DNA of 64,000 nt from Gloeobacter morelensis MG652769 (GTDB lineage Bacteria; Cyanobacteriota; Cyanobacteriia; Gloeobacterales; Gloeobacteraceae). Below are positions 8,610 to 16,071 of this stretch, piece by piece (positions within the stretch are counted from its first letter, which is position 1; each line of letters begins with the position of its first letter). Under the pieces are notes generated by a model, which searched no databases, was not told the DNA's origin, and saw nothing but the letters and a program-made list of their open reading frames with translations. The translations under genes were made by a program, and so were the position numbers. The stretch is from positions 992,001-1,056,000 of the forward strand of contig NZ_CP063845.1 in the NCBI RefSeq assembly GCF_021018745.1, given 5' to 3'.

Positions 8610-9104
8610 ATGCGCAATTTCATGAGCTGGCTTTCCAGAGAGAGCAAAGAAGTTGGTATTCGGGCGTTATACTTTTTCGTTTGCTTTCTTGCCATCTCCG
8701 TCATCTTGAAACTATTCCTGGCTTCATACTCAATTGGTTTCACGGCGCTGTCGAGTTCGCTGGTGCTGGCGATAGTTGCTGCCAAAACCGTCCTGATTGT
8801 TGATCAAGTAGGCAAGGTATCCAAACTGAGAAGGGATTCCAATCGCTATGTCGTGGTGCTCTACAGGACTGCGCTCTACACTTTCGTAGCGCTGGTGCTA
8901 AACGTTCTGGAGAAGCTGCTTGAAAATCAAGGTCAGATGACAGCATTTCAGGGCAAAGCTCTCGACCACTTTCTCGCCGTGATCTTATTCCTGACAGGTG
9001 TTTTCCTGATCTACAGCGTTATTGACGAAGTCAATTTGTACCTGGAGAGTGTTGGTTTGGGCTCGCTGCGCAAAGTCTTTTTTGAACCGGCTGCGCAAGG
9101 TTGA
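8610..9104 (+). CDS. Small integral membrane protein
   Basis: From the ATG at 8610 the product is 164 residues with about four hydrophobic helices: YFFVCFLAISVILKLFLA, SSLVLAIVAAKTVLIVD, YRTALYTFVALVLNVL and FLAVILFLTGVFLIYSVID. The short cytoplasmic segments are basic. I do not recognise a family. Longer in-frame starts exist (8442) but would add a hydrophilic, low-complexity leader and lie in the divergent promoter region shared with the DUF3604 gene. An AGAAGG-like site is 9 nt upstream of the chosen start. It is 61 nt from the Coq4-like gene and may be cotranscribed with it. Confidence 0.6.
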   Translation: MRNFMSWLSRESKEVGIRALYFFVCFLAISVILKLFLASYSIGFTALSSSLVLAIVAAKTVLIVDQVGKVSKLRRDSNRYVVVLYRTALYTFVALVLNVLEKLLENQGQMTAFQGKALDHFLAVILFLTGVFLIYSVIDEVNLYLESVGLGSLRKVFFEPAAQG

Positions 9105-9165
9105 AAGAGCTACCTGTTTGTAGAGGGCAAATTCGTGAAACCTCAATCACAAAAGGCTATCGACA

Positions 9166-9933
9166 ATGGGCTACCGATACATCAATAGTCTGGCCACTCC
9201 CGACAGTGTGCACAAGTTTTTGGAACTGGCGGATCTGGCCGCAGGTTCTGGTCAAGATGTGCACAATGTTTTCGAATTGTCGAGAAAACTTCGTGCTGGA
9301 ATCCAGATGCAATTGAGTGTTCAAGCTCTTCAGCAGGATCCGGCCTCGGCGAAAATGCTTGAGGAAAAATATGTCGGTCCACCCTACGACATAGAGGCGA
9401 TGCTGAAAATGCCGAAAGGCTCCCTGGGATGGACCTACGCCAGGGTAATGTCGGCACTTGGCTACGATCCACAATTTTACCCTCCCGCCCCTCCAAGCTT
9501 TGAAACGGACGGCGACTATATCAATTTCAGGGTCTTCAAAACCCACGACATCCATCACATAATCACTGGCTACATACTGGATGCGCTAGGAGAGCTGGGG
9601 GTCATCTCTGTGTCTGTGGGACAGTTTCGCTATCCTACTTTCTTGTTTCTGGATCTGACCGCTTTGCTGTTGAGCTTTTTTACCAGCGACAAGCTTATCG
9701 AACCGGGCATGGATCCCCGCGAACTGAATCAAACACTAGGGCATAAATTTCGTTTGATTTCGGACGGGATCGAGATGGGTAGAGCCGCCAAACCTTTGTT
9801 CCCAATCAAATGGGAGGAAGGTCTCGATCGCCCTATTGAGCAGTGGAGACAAGAGTTGAACATCAAGCCCGTCACGGATGGTCCCTGGAGTCTGTATGCG
9901 GACTCCAGGCTGGGAAACGCATTGGAAATGTGA
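9166..9933 (+). CDS. Coq4-like protein
   Basis: The 255-residue protein carries the exact Coq4 metal motif HDxxH-x11-E: H127-D-I-H-H131 and E143, in the context 'FRVFKTHDIHHIITGY'. Around it are Coq4-like features: 'MPKGSLGWTYARVMSALGYDP' (the G-x-x-Y element) and a C-terminal 'HKFRLISDGIEMGRAAKPLFPIKWEEGL', matching the family's 'G..G...KPLFGIDWE' region. Coq4 organises ubiquinone synthesis and was recently linked to C1 decarboxylation/hydroxylation of the ring; cyanobacteria make plastoquinone, so the substrate here is open. AAAAGG precedes the ATG by 9 nt. No signal peptide. Confidence 0.8.
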   Translation: MGYRYINSLATPDSVHKFLELADLAAGSGQDVHNVFELSRKLRAGIQMQLSVQALQQDPASAKMLEEKYVGPPYDIEAMLKMPKGSLGWTYARVMSALGYDPQFYPPAPPSFETDGDYINFRVFKTHDIHHIITGYILDALGELGVISVSVGQFRYPTFLFLDLTALLLSFFTSDKLIEPGMDPRELNQTLGHKFRLISDGIEMGRAAKPLFPIKWEEGLDRPIEQWRQELNIKPVTDGPWSLYADSRLGNALEM

Positions 9934-9981
9934 TTCTTGCTTTCGAGGCTAAGTTTAGGTAACACCCGCTTTTCGCACGCA

Positions 9982-10848
9982 ATGCCGAACTTTGCGCCAA
10001 AAATTTGCCAACCTGCTGTGCGAGGCGCCGTGCTCGCTGCCCCGGCGGTCATTTACCTGCTTGCTTTCCTCGCGGTTCCCCTGGCCCTGGTGGCCGCTAC
10101 GAGTGTGCTGAGCCGCGGCCCCTACGGCGAGGTGATCTTCAAGTTGACCGCCGACAACTACACCCGGCTTTTCGACCCGCTCTATCTCAACATCCTGCTC
10201 GACTCGCTGACGATTGCCGGGGCGACCACGGCCGTTACCCTCCTCATCGGCTATCCGCTCGCCTGGTGGATGGCCCGTGCCCCCCGGCGGGTGCGCTCGG
10301 CGGCGCTGTTTGCTCTGCTGGTGCCCTTTTGGACAAACTTTTTGATCCGCATCTACGCCTGGATCTTGATCTTGCGCTCCGGAGGGCTGCTCGAAGGGCT
10401 GCTGGCGGGATTGGGGCTCTGGCGCGGTGCGATCGAAATTCTCTACACCCCCTGGGCGGTGCTTATCGGCATGGTCTACGAATTTTTGCCCTTTATGGTG
10501 CTGCCGCTATTTGCCAGTCTCGAAAAAATTGACGAAGCGCAGCTGGCCGCCGCCGCCGATCTCGGCGCCAGACCGTTCCAGGTATTCTGGCGCGTCGTGC
10601 TGCCGCTGGGGTTGCCGGGGCTGGTGGCGGGCAGCACCCTGGTTTTTGTCCCGGCGATGGGCATGTTCGCCTTACCCGACTTGATGGGCGGGGCGCGCAC
10701 ACTGCTGGTGGGCAACCTCATCCGCAACCAGTTTCTGGTGGCGAGAGACTGGCCCTTCGGCGCGGCGGCGGCGATGGTGCTGGTGACGCTTACCCTCGCG
10801 CTTCTGGTGCTTTACACCCGCTTCGCAGGCAAGGAAACGCTTGTATGA
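9982..10848 (+). CDS. Spermidine/putrescine-type ABC transporter permease (PotB-like)
   Basis: A six-helix inner-membrane permease of about 288 residues. It contains the binding-protein-dependent transport EAA loop, 'AAAADLGARPFQVFWRVVLPLGLPGLVAGS', and PotB-type signatures 'PFWTNFLIRIYAWILILR' and 'IGMVYEFLPFMVLPLFASLEKID'. The product would form a heterodimeric channel with the next gene product, whose start overlaps this stop by 4 nt. The ATPase and binding protein of the system are not in the neighbourhood. Substrate is polyamine by family, unproven here. An in-frame start at 9937 is possible, but the helix pattern fits 9982. Confidence 0.88.
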   Translation: MPNFAPKICQPAVRGAVLAAPAVIYLLAFLAVPLALVAATSVLSRGPYGEVIFKLTADNYTRLFDPLYLNILLDSLTIAGATTAVTLLIGYPLAWWMARAPRRVRSAALFALLVPFWTNFLIRIYAWILILRSGGLLEGLLAGLGLWRGAIEILYTPWAVLIGMVYEFLPFMVLPLFASLEKIDEAQLAAAADLGARPFQVFWRVVLPLGLPGLVAGSTLVFVPAMGMFALPDLMGGARTLLVGNLIRNQFLVARDWPFGAAAAMVLVTLTLALLVLYTRFAGKETLV

Positions 10849-11618
10849 ACGGCGGGCAGGCACTGTGGCTCAAAGTGTGGGCGGCGGCGGTCTTCGGCTA
10901 CCTTTACGCACCCATCCTGGTGCTGGTCGTTTTTTCTTTCAACAGCCAGAAGCTCAACCTGCGCTGGCAAGGTTTCACCCTCGACTGGTACAAAGTCCTG
11001 CTTGCCGATACGCGCATCCAGGAGGCGGCGGTCAATTCGCTGGTGGTGGCGGGGGCGGCCGCCACCACTGCGACGGTACTGGGCACACTGCTCGCCCTCG
11101 CCCTGGCGCGCTACCGGCTCGCCCAACCGGCGGAACTGCTGCTTTATATCGCGATTATCGTGCCGGAGGTGGTGCTCGGCATTGCGCTACTTATCTGGTT
11201 TTCGCAATTGGGGATTGCTGCGGGCCTGCTCACGGTGGCGGCCGGGCATGTGGTGCTGTGTACGCCGTTTGTGGCCCTCACCGTGCGCGCCCGCCTTGCC
11301 GGTTACGATCGCACCCTCGAAGAGGCGGCGATGGATCTGGGGGCGCGAGAATGGACGACTTTCTGGCGGGTGACGATGCCCGCTATCTGGCCGGGGGTGC
11401 TCTCGGGGGCACTGCTGGCCTTTACGCTGTCGCTCGACGATTACGTGCTGGCGCTGTTTACCGCTGGACCGGGGGCGACAACATTGCCTCTGCGCATCTT
11501 CTCGATGGTGCGCTTCAGCATCACGCCGGAGATCAACGCCCTTTCGACGGTGTGGGTTGTTGGCGTGAGTCTCATCCTGCTGGTCGGACAAATGTGCGTT
11601 AAAAAATCGCCATCCTAA
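10845..11618 (+). CDS. Spermidine/putrescine-type ABC transporter permease (PotC-like)
   Basis: The 257-residue partner permease. It shows six hydrophobic spans, the PotC-type start 'YLYAPILVLVVFSFNSQKL' and the EAA loop 'EEAAMDLGAREWTTFWRVTMPAIWPGVLSG', followed by 'FTLSLDDYVLALFTAGPG', a segment highly typical of PotC/YdcV. ATGA overlap with the upstream permease gene indicates coupled translation of the two channel halves. The tRNA-Thr gene begins only 33 nt downstream, so read-through transcripts could contain both. Confidence 0.9.
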   Translation: MNGGQALWLKVWAAAVFGYLYAPILVLVVFSFNSQKLNLRWQGFTLDWYKVLLADTRIQEAAVNSLVVAGAAATTATVLGTLLALALARYRLAQPAELLLYIAIIVPEVVLGIALLIWFSQLGIAAGLLTVAAGHVVLCTPFVALTVRARLAGYDRTLEEAAMDLGAREWTTFWRVTMPAIWPGVLSGALLAFTLSLDDYVLALFTAGPGATTLPLRIFSMVRFSITPEINALSTVWVVGVSLILLVGQMCVKKSPS

Positions 11619-11651
11619 GCTAAAGTATGCTGGATTAGCATGGATGAGCCA

Positions 11652-11723
11652 GCTGGCGTGGCGCAACGGTAGCGCAACAGTTTTGTAAACTGTCGGTTAG
11701 GGGTTCGAATCCCCTCGCCAGCT
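11652..11723 (+). tRNA. trnT: tRNA-Thr (anticodon UGU)
   Basis: A 72-nt cloverleaf: acceptor GCTGGCG pairs with CGCCAGC, D-stem GCGC/GCGC, anticodon stem ACAGT/ACTGT with loop TTTGTAA (anticodon TGT, 11684-11686), and T-arm AGGGG-TTCGAAT-CCCCT. CCA is not encoded. It decodes ACA (and ACG by wobble) threonine codons. Confidence 0.95.
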
Positions 11724-11751
11724 TAAAAAAGCAAAGTCGGTCTGATTTAAC

Positions 11752-12099
11752 TTATTGAAAGTTGGGCAAGCGGGTGCGGCAGCCGCGGTTGATCAGTCCG
11801 TCAAAGCCCCAGGCGGCGCACTCGATCGAGCGGGTGACGTTGGGTTGGGCGCTCAGGGTGAAGTCGCAGGAGACGTAACCGTTGTTGTCGGTGTCAAAAG
11901 GCTGGCAGCTGGAGCCGCGCAGTTCTTCTTTGAGCACCGAAGCTACGTAGCCTCGCAACTCGCCTTCCGCGTAGGCTCTGCCGAACAGAAATTGCCCGAG
12001 CCCCCGGCCGGCGGTGAGCAGGAAAACGCCCGAGCCGATGACCACCACCACCACACCCACCAGGATCAGCAGGGGAAGAGAACCACGAAAACCGCTCAT
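11752..12099 (-). CDS. Small membrane-anchored protein
   Basis: The 115-residue product has a single N-terminal membrane segment (LPLLILVGVVVVVIGSGVFLL) followed by a soluble domain with four cysteines (SSCQPF, YVSCDF, SIECAAWG, NRGCRTR) that could form two disulphides outside the membrane. 'FDTDNNGYVSCDF' includes a short acidic loop like a calcium-binding turn, but no second loop is present. I do not recognise the family. It points toward, and ends 28 nt from, the tRNA-Thr gene; the exported hydrolase gene lies upstream on the same strand. Confidence 0.6.
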   Translation of the reverse strand: MSGFRGSLPLLILVGVVVVVIGSGVFLLTAGRGLGQFLFGRAYAEGELRGYVASVLKEELRGSSCQPFDTDNNGYVSCDFTLSAQPNVTRSIECAAWGFDGLINRGCRTRLPNFQ

Positions 12100-12159
12100 A
12101 AATCTCGCATCGAGTAACCTGCAGTCTCAGTGTAGCCGCCGGGTCGCGGGCGCGCCCTC

Positions 12160-13158
12160 TTACTTGAAGCAGGACCACTCGCGCGCGTAGGCGAGATTGC
12201 CGTCGCGGCCGGGGGCAGTGTGCGGATTGCCGGCATCGACGGTGATTCGCACCCAGTTGTTGTTGGGGTTGGTCTCGCTGGTTGATTCTTTCATGCCGAG
12301 GGTCTGGTAGTTGGTAGTGATGCTCTCGAAATAGTCGTCGTCCTCGTGGGCGACCCCGCGCAACTGAGAAGTGGGTGTCTTCCAGGTGGTGTCGCTCACC
12401 CAGGCGGCGGAGACGCTTTGCCGCGAGCCGGAGGTGTCGCCGGAGACCGTCACGGTGTCCACCGGCGAGGAGAGAAAGCACACCCGCTGCGAGGCGTTGT
12501 CCCGCGCGATATAGCCGGCGTGACCGCCTCCCTGGCTGCTCCCCCCCAGGCGCATCTTCGACCAGTTCACCTTGGTGCCGCTCAGCGCGGCGGGCAGTAA
12601 ATAGCTCAGCGAATAATTGCTCTTGAGAAAGCGCGAAAGTGCACTCAGGCGATTCATGATGCTGTTGGCGGTGTTGACGCTCACCGCCGATGAGGTGGCC
12701 GTGCCGTAGATAATCTCCTGGCGCGTCGCCCCATAACAGGCGTCGTTGTTGCCGCAGAGAATGCCCACCGGGTCAGTGTTGGCGTGGGCCAGTTGGATGA
12801 CCATGTAGCCCAGGGCAATGCCATTTTCGACAATCTCCAGATTCGAATAGCGGTCGCCATCCGGATCAAACGGCCGATCGCCTGAGCCCCCCAGGTACAG
12901 AAACGTTCCCTTGATCTGGGTCGGATCGCTTGGAATGCCGATGACGTGATAGCCGAACCCCCGACCGCTCGAACCGAGGTCGGTAATGGCCGAGTCGGTG
13001 CGGCTCGGCTGGATGGCACAGGCGATCCCCCCCGCCAGATCGCGCTGCTGATAGGTCTGGGACGGACACACGGCCTTTTCTCCCGCCAGGACAGCCGATG
13101 TAAAGCAGAGTGGCAAAACAGCGCACAAAAGTCCGAAACCCAGGCAAGCTTTCTTCAT
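12160..13158 (-). CDS. Exported alpha/beta hydrolase, BPSS1187-like
   Basis: The start is set by GGAG six bases before the ATG at 13158, giving a signal peptide (MKKACLGFGLLCAVLPLCFTSAVLA). The 332-residue protein has a hydrolase-like order: oxyanion-loop strand 'KGTFLYLGGSGDRP', nucleophile elbow 'LGGSSQGGGHAGY' (G-x-S-x-G), a candidate acid in 'VAHEDDDYFES' and a candidate base in 'AGNPHTAPGRDG'. Cysteines near both ends of the fold suggest disulphides, in keeping with export. The family is seen in proteobacteria and cyanobacteria without a known substrate. An AT-rich tract lies upstream. Confidence 0.75.
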   Translation of the reverse strand: MKKACLGFGLLCAVLPLCFTSAVLAGEKAVCPSQTYQQRDLAGGIACAIQPSRTDSAITDLGSSGRGFGYHVIGIPSDPTQIKGTFLYLGGSGDRPFDPDGDRYSNLEIVENGIALGYMVIQLAHANTDPVGILCGNNDACYGATRQEIIYGTATSSAVSVNTANSIMNRLSALSRFLKSNYSLSYLLPAALSGTKVNWSKMRLGGSSQGGGHAGYIARDNASQRVCFLSSPVDTVTVSGDTSGSRQSVSAAWVSDTTWKTPTSQLRGVAHEDDDYFESITTNYQTLGMKESTSETNPNNNWVRITVDAGNPHTAPGRDGNLAYAREWSCFK

Positions 13159-13221
13159 ATATTTCTCCATACACCACCAGTAACTTTTCTTGGACACTTG
13201 CGTCCGAGAAATTATTATCAT

Positions 13222-14456
13222 AATCCGGCGACCGCCAGGGAAATCAGCAACTAATCTCCCATGAACGGGGGATCTTACTGGTGCGCTTCAGGGGAAAATT
13301 TTCGAGCTTTCTTGAGAGATATACCAAGAAATATGCAATGCCGAAGGTTGCCTGAATCGATGAGCCTTGAGCATCTTTACTTAGAAAAATAGTATCCCTA
13401 TGTGATTGTGTCAGAGGAAGCATTCGACATCTGAGTCAGTGAATTTACGGCAAGTTAAACCAATGCTATCTATTGCAAATTGTTGCAAGACCTCTGTGCC
13501 CAAGGACTATGATTTTAAAATTTATAGTTGCATTTTTTACAATTTATCTGCATATAATGCCATTTTCACTAAATCTTGTGATTATTGATGTTGTACAAAT
13601 TTATTGGTGTGCTAAAAAGCTGCTGGGTTGGTCAACCACATTTGTTCCGGCGATTTTTGGTGGGAGAGTAATCTACAACTCGTCGTTCAAGAGCTAAATC
13701 TCCAGCCCAAGCTTGGGCATGAGTCACCTGCACACCATGAATAGACTTGTTTGGGTTCAGTTTGCTGAGCCTTCGGCTGCCCTGGAGGAAGGAGACATTT
13801 ATCTAATCGCCCGTTGCCAAAAATATTGCTCTTGCAATCGTCAGTCTGGCTCCACAAAAATACTATCATGGAATCTCACTAAAGTAGTATTTTCGTTATA
13901 TTTGCCGATGGTTTTCCTCGCCGACTTTATTTGGAATTGTCCAGTATTGCAGCGACAAAAGCTGCCATCGGCACTTAGGAAATCAATAGCTGTCAGGTCC
14001 AGCATGTTCTAAGCTGAGTCAGACATACACCGGCTGCCGGATTTGCAACAGACTACGGCAGGCAGGCTTCGCATCGAACAAGGGGCTGTGCGAAGGGGAG
14101 CGGCCCGCGCAAAGCAGTCTGCGTCTACGCTCTCAACGCGTGGCAAATGCAGAGTCTTCAGGGCGTCTGGGAAGGGAGACAAACTCTTTGGCGCCATCTT
14201 CCCGGACCGAGTTGCTGGAACTCAGGGGAGGCGCTTCCGTATATTACACCTTCAAGTCCCCAGCGACAGCGGAATTGGCCGCATTCACGCCGAGATCAAT
14301 TAGTACTTTTTCCTATCGTGCTGCGCCATCTGTGCACCTGCAGGTGCGCATTTTGCAGTTTTTATCGACGTGCTGTAATGCAGTGAGAAAGAAGTCTGCA
14401 TAGACCAGTCGGCATAAATCTAAAAAGGGATAACCACCCAATCAGGAGAATTTATT
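13222..14456. other. Gene-poor tract with no convincing gene
   Basis: About 1.2 kb without a supportable gene. The part around 13320-13680 is clearly richer in A and T than the rest of the window. Short frames here lack ribosome sites and coherent composition. Around 13610-13740, minus-strand translation gives an ordered but broken stretch (HAQAWAGDLALERRVVDYSP then a stop after NKCG) that may be the tail of a decayed gene. The section 14040-14300 is high in GC with fragments in several frames. It could be the debris of a mobile or lost gene; I see no inverted-repeat ends. Confidence 0.5.
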
Positions 14457-14684
14457 GTGATTGATTTGTATATTGCTTACTGGCCAGGGGAGGGCGTCGG
14501 TGACGCTGAGGCTGGATGGTACTGGCACACCGGCGACGGCTCGTCGCCCCAAGGCCCCTACGCCTTCCCCGACGACATATTGCCGGACCTACCCGAGGCC
14601 CTGGCCGCTCTGATGCCCAGCAAAGCCCAACCCGCGCAGCGCGCTTTGTTCCAGCCAGGGGTGCGGGGGACCGCTCGCGGGTAA
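14457..14684 (+). CDS. Small acidic protein of unknown function
   Basis: A GTG start with GGAG about 10 nt upstream opens a 75-residue frame. The N-terminal 50 residues look like real protein: 'WYWHTGDGSSPQGPYAFP' followed by an acidic helix 'DDILPDLPEALAALM'. The tail is proline/arginine rich and may be less structured. No family is recognised. It lies between the gene-poor tract and tRNA-Val on the other strand. Composition and third-position GC match the surrounding genes, which is the main reason for keeping it. Confidence 0.5.
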   Translation: MIDLYIAYWPGEGVGDAEAGWYWHTGDGSSPQGPYAFPDDILPDLPEALAALMPSKAQPAQRALFQPGVRGTARG

Positions 14685-14700
14685 AGGGCTGCCGAAGCCA

Positions 14701-14774
14701 TGGACGCGGAGGGGCTCGAACCCCCGACCTCCACGATGTCAACGTGGCGCTCTAGCCAGCTGAGCTACGCGTCC
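14701..14774 (-). tRNA. trnV: tRNA-Val (anticodon GAC)
   Basis: Minus-strand cloverleaf of 74 nt: acceptor GGACGCG/CGCGTCC, D-arm GCTC...GAGC, anticodon stem CCACG/CGTGG with loop TTGACAT (anticodon GAC), T-arm GGGGG-TTCGAGC-CCCTC. CCA is not encoded. It reads GUC and GUU valine codons. Confidence 0.95.
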
Positions 14775-14863
14775 GCAAGGCAAACACCATGATAGAGCAT
14801 CCATGCCACTTTGGGGTGGACGGTGGTACGCTTTGGTGTGTTCGCTGCGCTTTGAGGTTTGCT

Positions 14864-15958
14864 TTGCAGGAACTGGTTCAGCAGCTGGTCAACGGCATCA
14901 CTCTAGGCAGTGTGTACGCCCTTATCGCCCTGGGCTACACGATGGTTTACGGCATCCTGGAATTGATCAACTTTGCCCACGGCGAAGTATTCATGGTCGG
15001 AGCCTTCGTCGCCCTGGGGGTGTTTGTGGTGCTGGGCAGCGCGGGATTGCCCTGGTGGTTGTTGCTGCTTGTGGCTTTGCTGTGTGCGATGGCGGTCTGT
15101 TCGCTGTTGGGAATGGGGCTTGAACGCCTCGCCTACCGGCCGCTCCTGAGCGAAGCAAAACCGCTCGCGGTGGTGGAACTGGGCGTGATCGCGGCGGCGG
15201 GCAGCGGCATCTGGTGGCTGTACCATCAGCTCAAAGGCGGTTTGTCCCAGGGGGAGTGGTTGTTGGGGCCAGTAGTCGGTCTGGGGGCGGCCGCCGCCTT
15301 TTGGGGGCTTTTTGCTTATCTGGGCCGCAGCGGTCCGGCGCGCAGGACGCCGCGCCTGTCGCTGCTGATCACGGCACTGGGGGCCTCGATTTTGCTGCAG
15401 AACGCCATGCGCCTCATCGTCGGCAGCCGCGATCGCATCATGCCCGAGGTGCTGCCGACGTGGAGCTTTGCGCTGGCGGGGGTGCAGATTAGCGCGCCGC
15501 AAATCCTGACGGTGGGGGTGAGCGTTACGGCGATGGCCTTGCTCACCTGGCTGGTGCAGAACACGCGCTTGGGCAAGGCGATGCGCGCCACAGCCCAGGA
15601 TATCGAGGCGGCCCAGTTGATGGGCATCAACACCCGCCTCATTATTGTCATCGTCTTTATCCTCGGCTCCAGCCTGGCGGCGGTGGCGGGGGTGCTCTTT
15701 GCAATCTTCTTTAAATCGATCAATTTCTTCATCGGTTTCCAGGCCGGCCTCAAGGCGTTCACCGCCGCGGTCTTGGGAGGAATCGGCAACATCCCGGGAG
15801 CGGTGCTGGGGGGGCTGTTGCTCGGGTTGCTCGAATCGCTGGGGTCGGGCTATATCTCGAGTGAATGGAAAGATGTATTTGCATTCATAGTCCTAGTCGG
15901 CGTGCTTTTGCTGCGCCCCTCGGGGCTTCTGGGCGAGAACGTACCTGAAAAAGTTTAA
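14864..15958 (+). CDS. livH: Branched-chain amino-acid-type ABC transporter permease (LivH-like)
   Basis: The 364-residue form begins at a TTG with GAGG six bases upstream and starts with the family's 'LVQQLVNGITLGSVYALIALGY'. Further LivH signatures are 'GILELINFAHGEVFMVGAF', 'TRLGKAMRATAQDIEAAQLMGIN' and the C-terminal 'FTAAVLGGIGNIPGAVLGG...LRPSGLLGE'. It is an inner-membrane channel subunit, with eight or more spans. A loop of about 45 residues (VELGVIAAAGSGIWW to GLFAYLGRSG) is longer than in standard LivH. No LivM, ATPase or binding-protein gene adjoins it, so partners are encoded elsewhere. A longer start at 14789 would add a cysteine-rich, poorly conserved leader. Confidence 0.85.
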   Translation: MQELVQQLVNGITLGSVYALIALGYTMVYGILELINFAHGEVFMVGAFVALGVFVVLGSAGLPWWLLLLVALLCAMAVCSLLGMGLERLAYRPLLSEAKPLAVVELGVIAAAGSGIWWLYHQLKGGLSQGEWLLGPVVGLGAAAAFWGLFAYLGRSGPARRTPRLSLLITALGASILLQNAMRLIVGSRDRIMPEVLPTWSFALAGVQISAPQILTVGVSVTAMALLTWLVQNTRLGKAMRATAQDIEAAQLMGINTRLIIVIVFILGSSLAAVAGVLFAIFFKSINFFIGFQAGLKAFTAAVLGGIGNIPGAVLGGLLLGLLESLGSGYISSEWKDVFAFIVLVGVLLLRPSGLLGENVPEKV

Positions 15959-16071
15959 TCCTTTGCGGGTCAAGCTTTCTTGAATATGTCAAGGCGGGTC
16001 TTGCAAACAACCGAAAACCCTCTTTAATGCTCTGTAGGATGTAAAGCGCATCGAACAGTGGAGGGCCGGTC

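Noticed and set aside
13406-13697. Short hydrophobic frames in the AT-rich tract as small membrane proteins
   Set aside because: No ribosome site; hydrophobicity follows from AT-rich codons.
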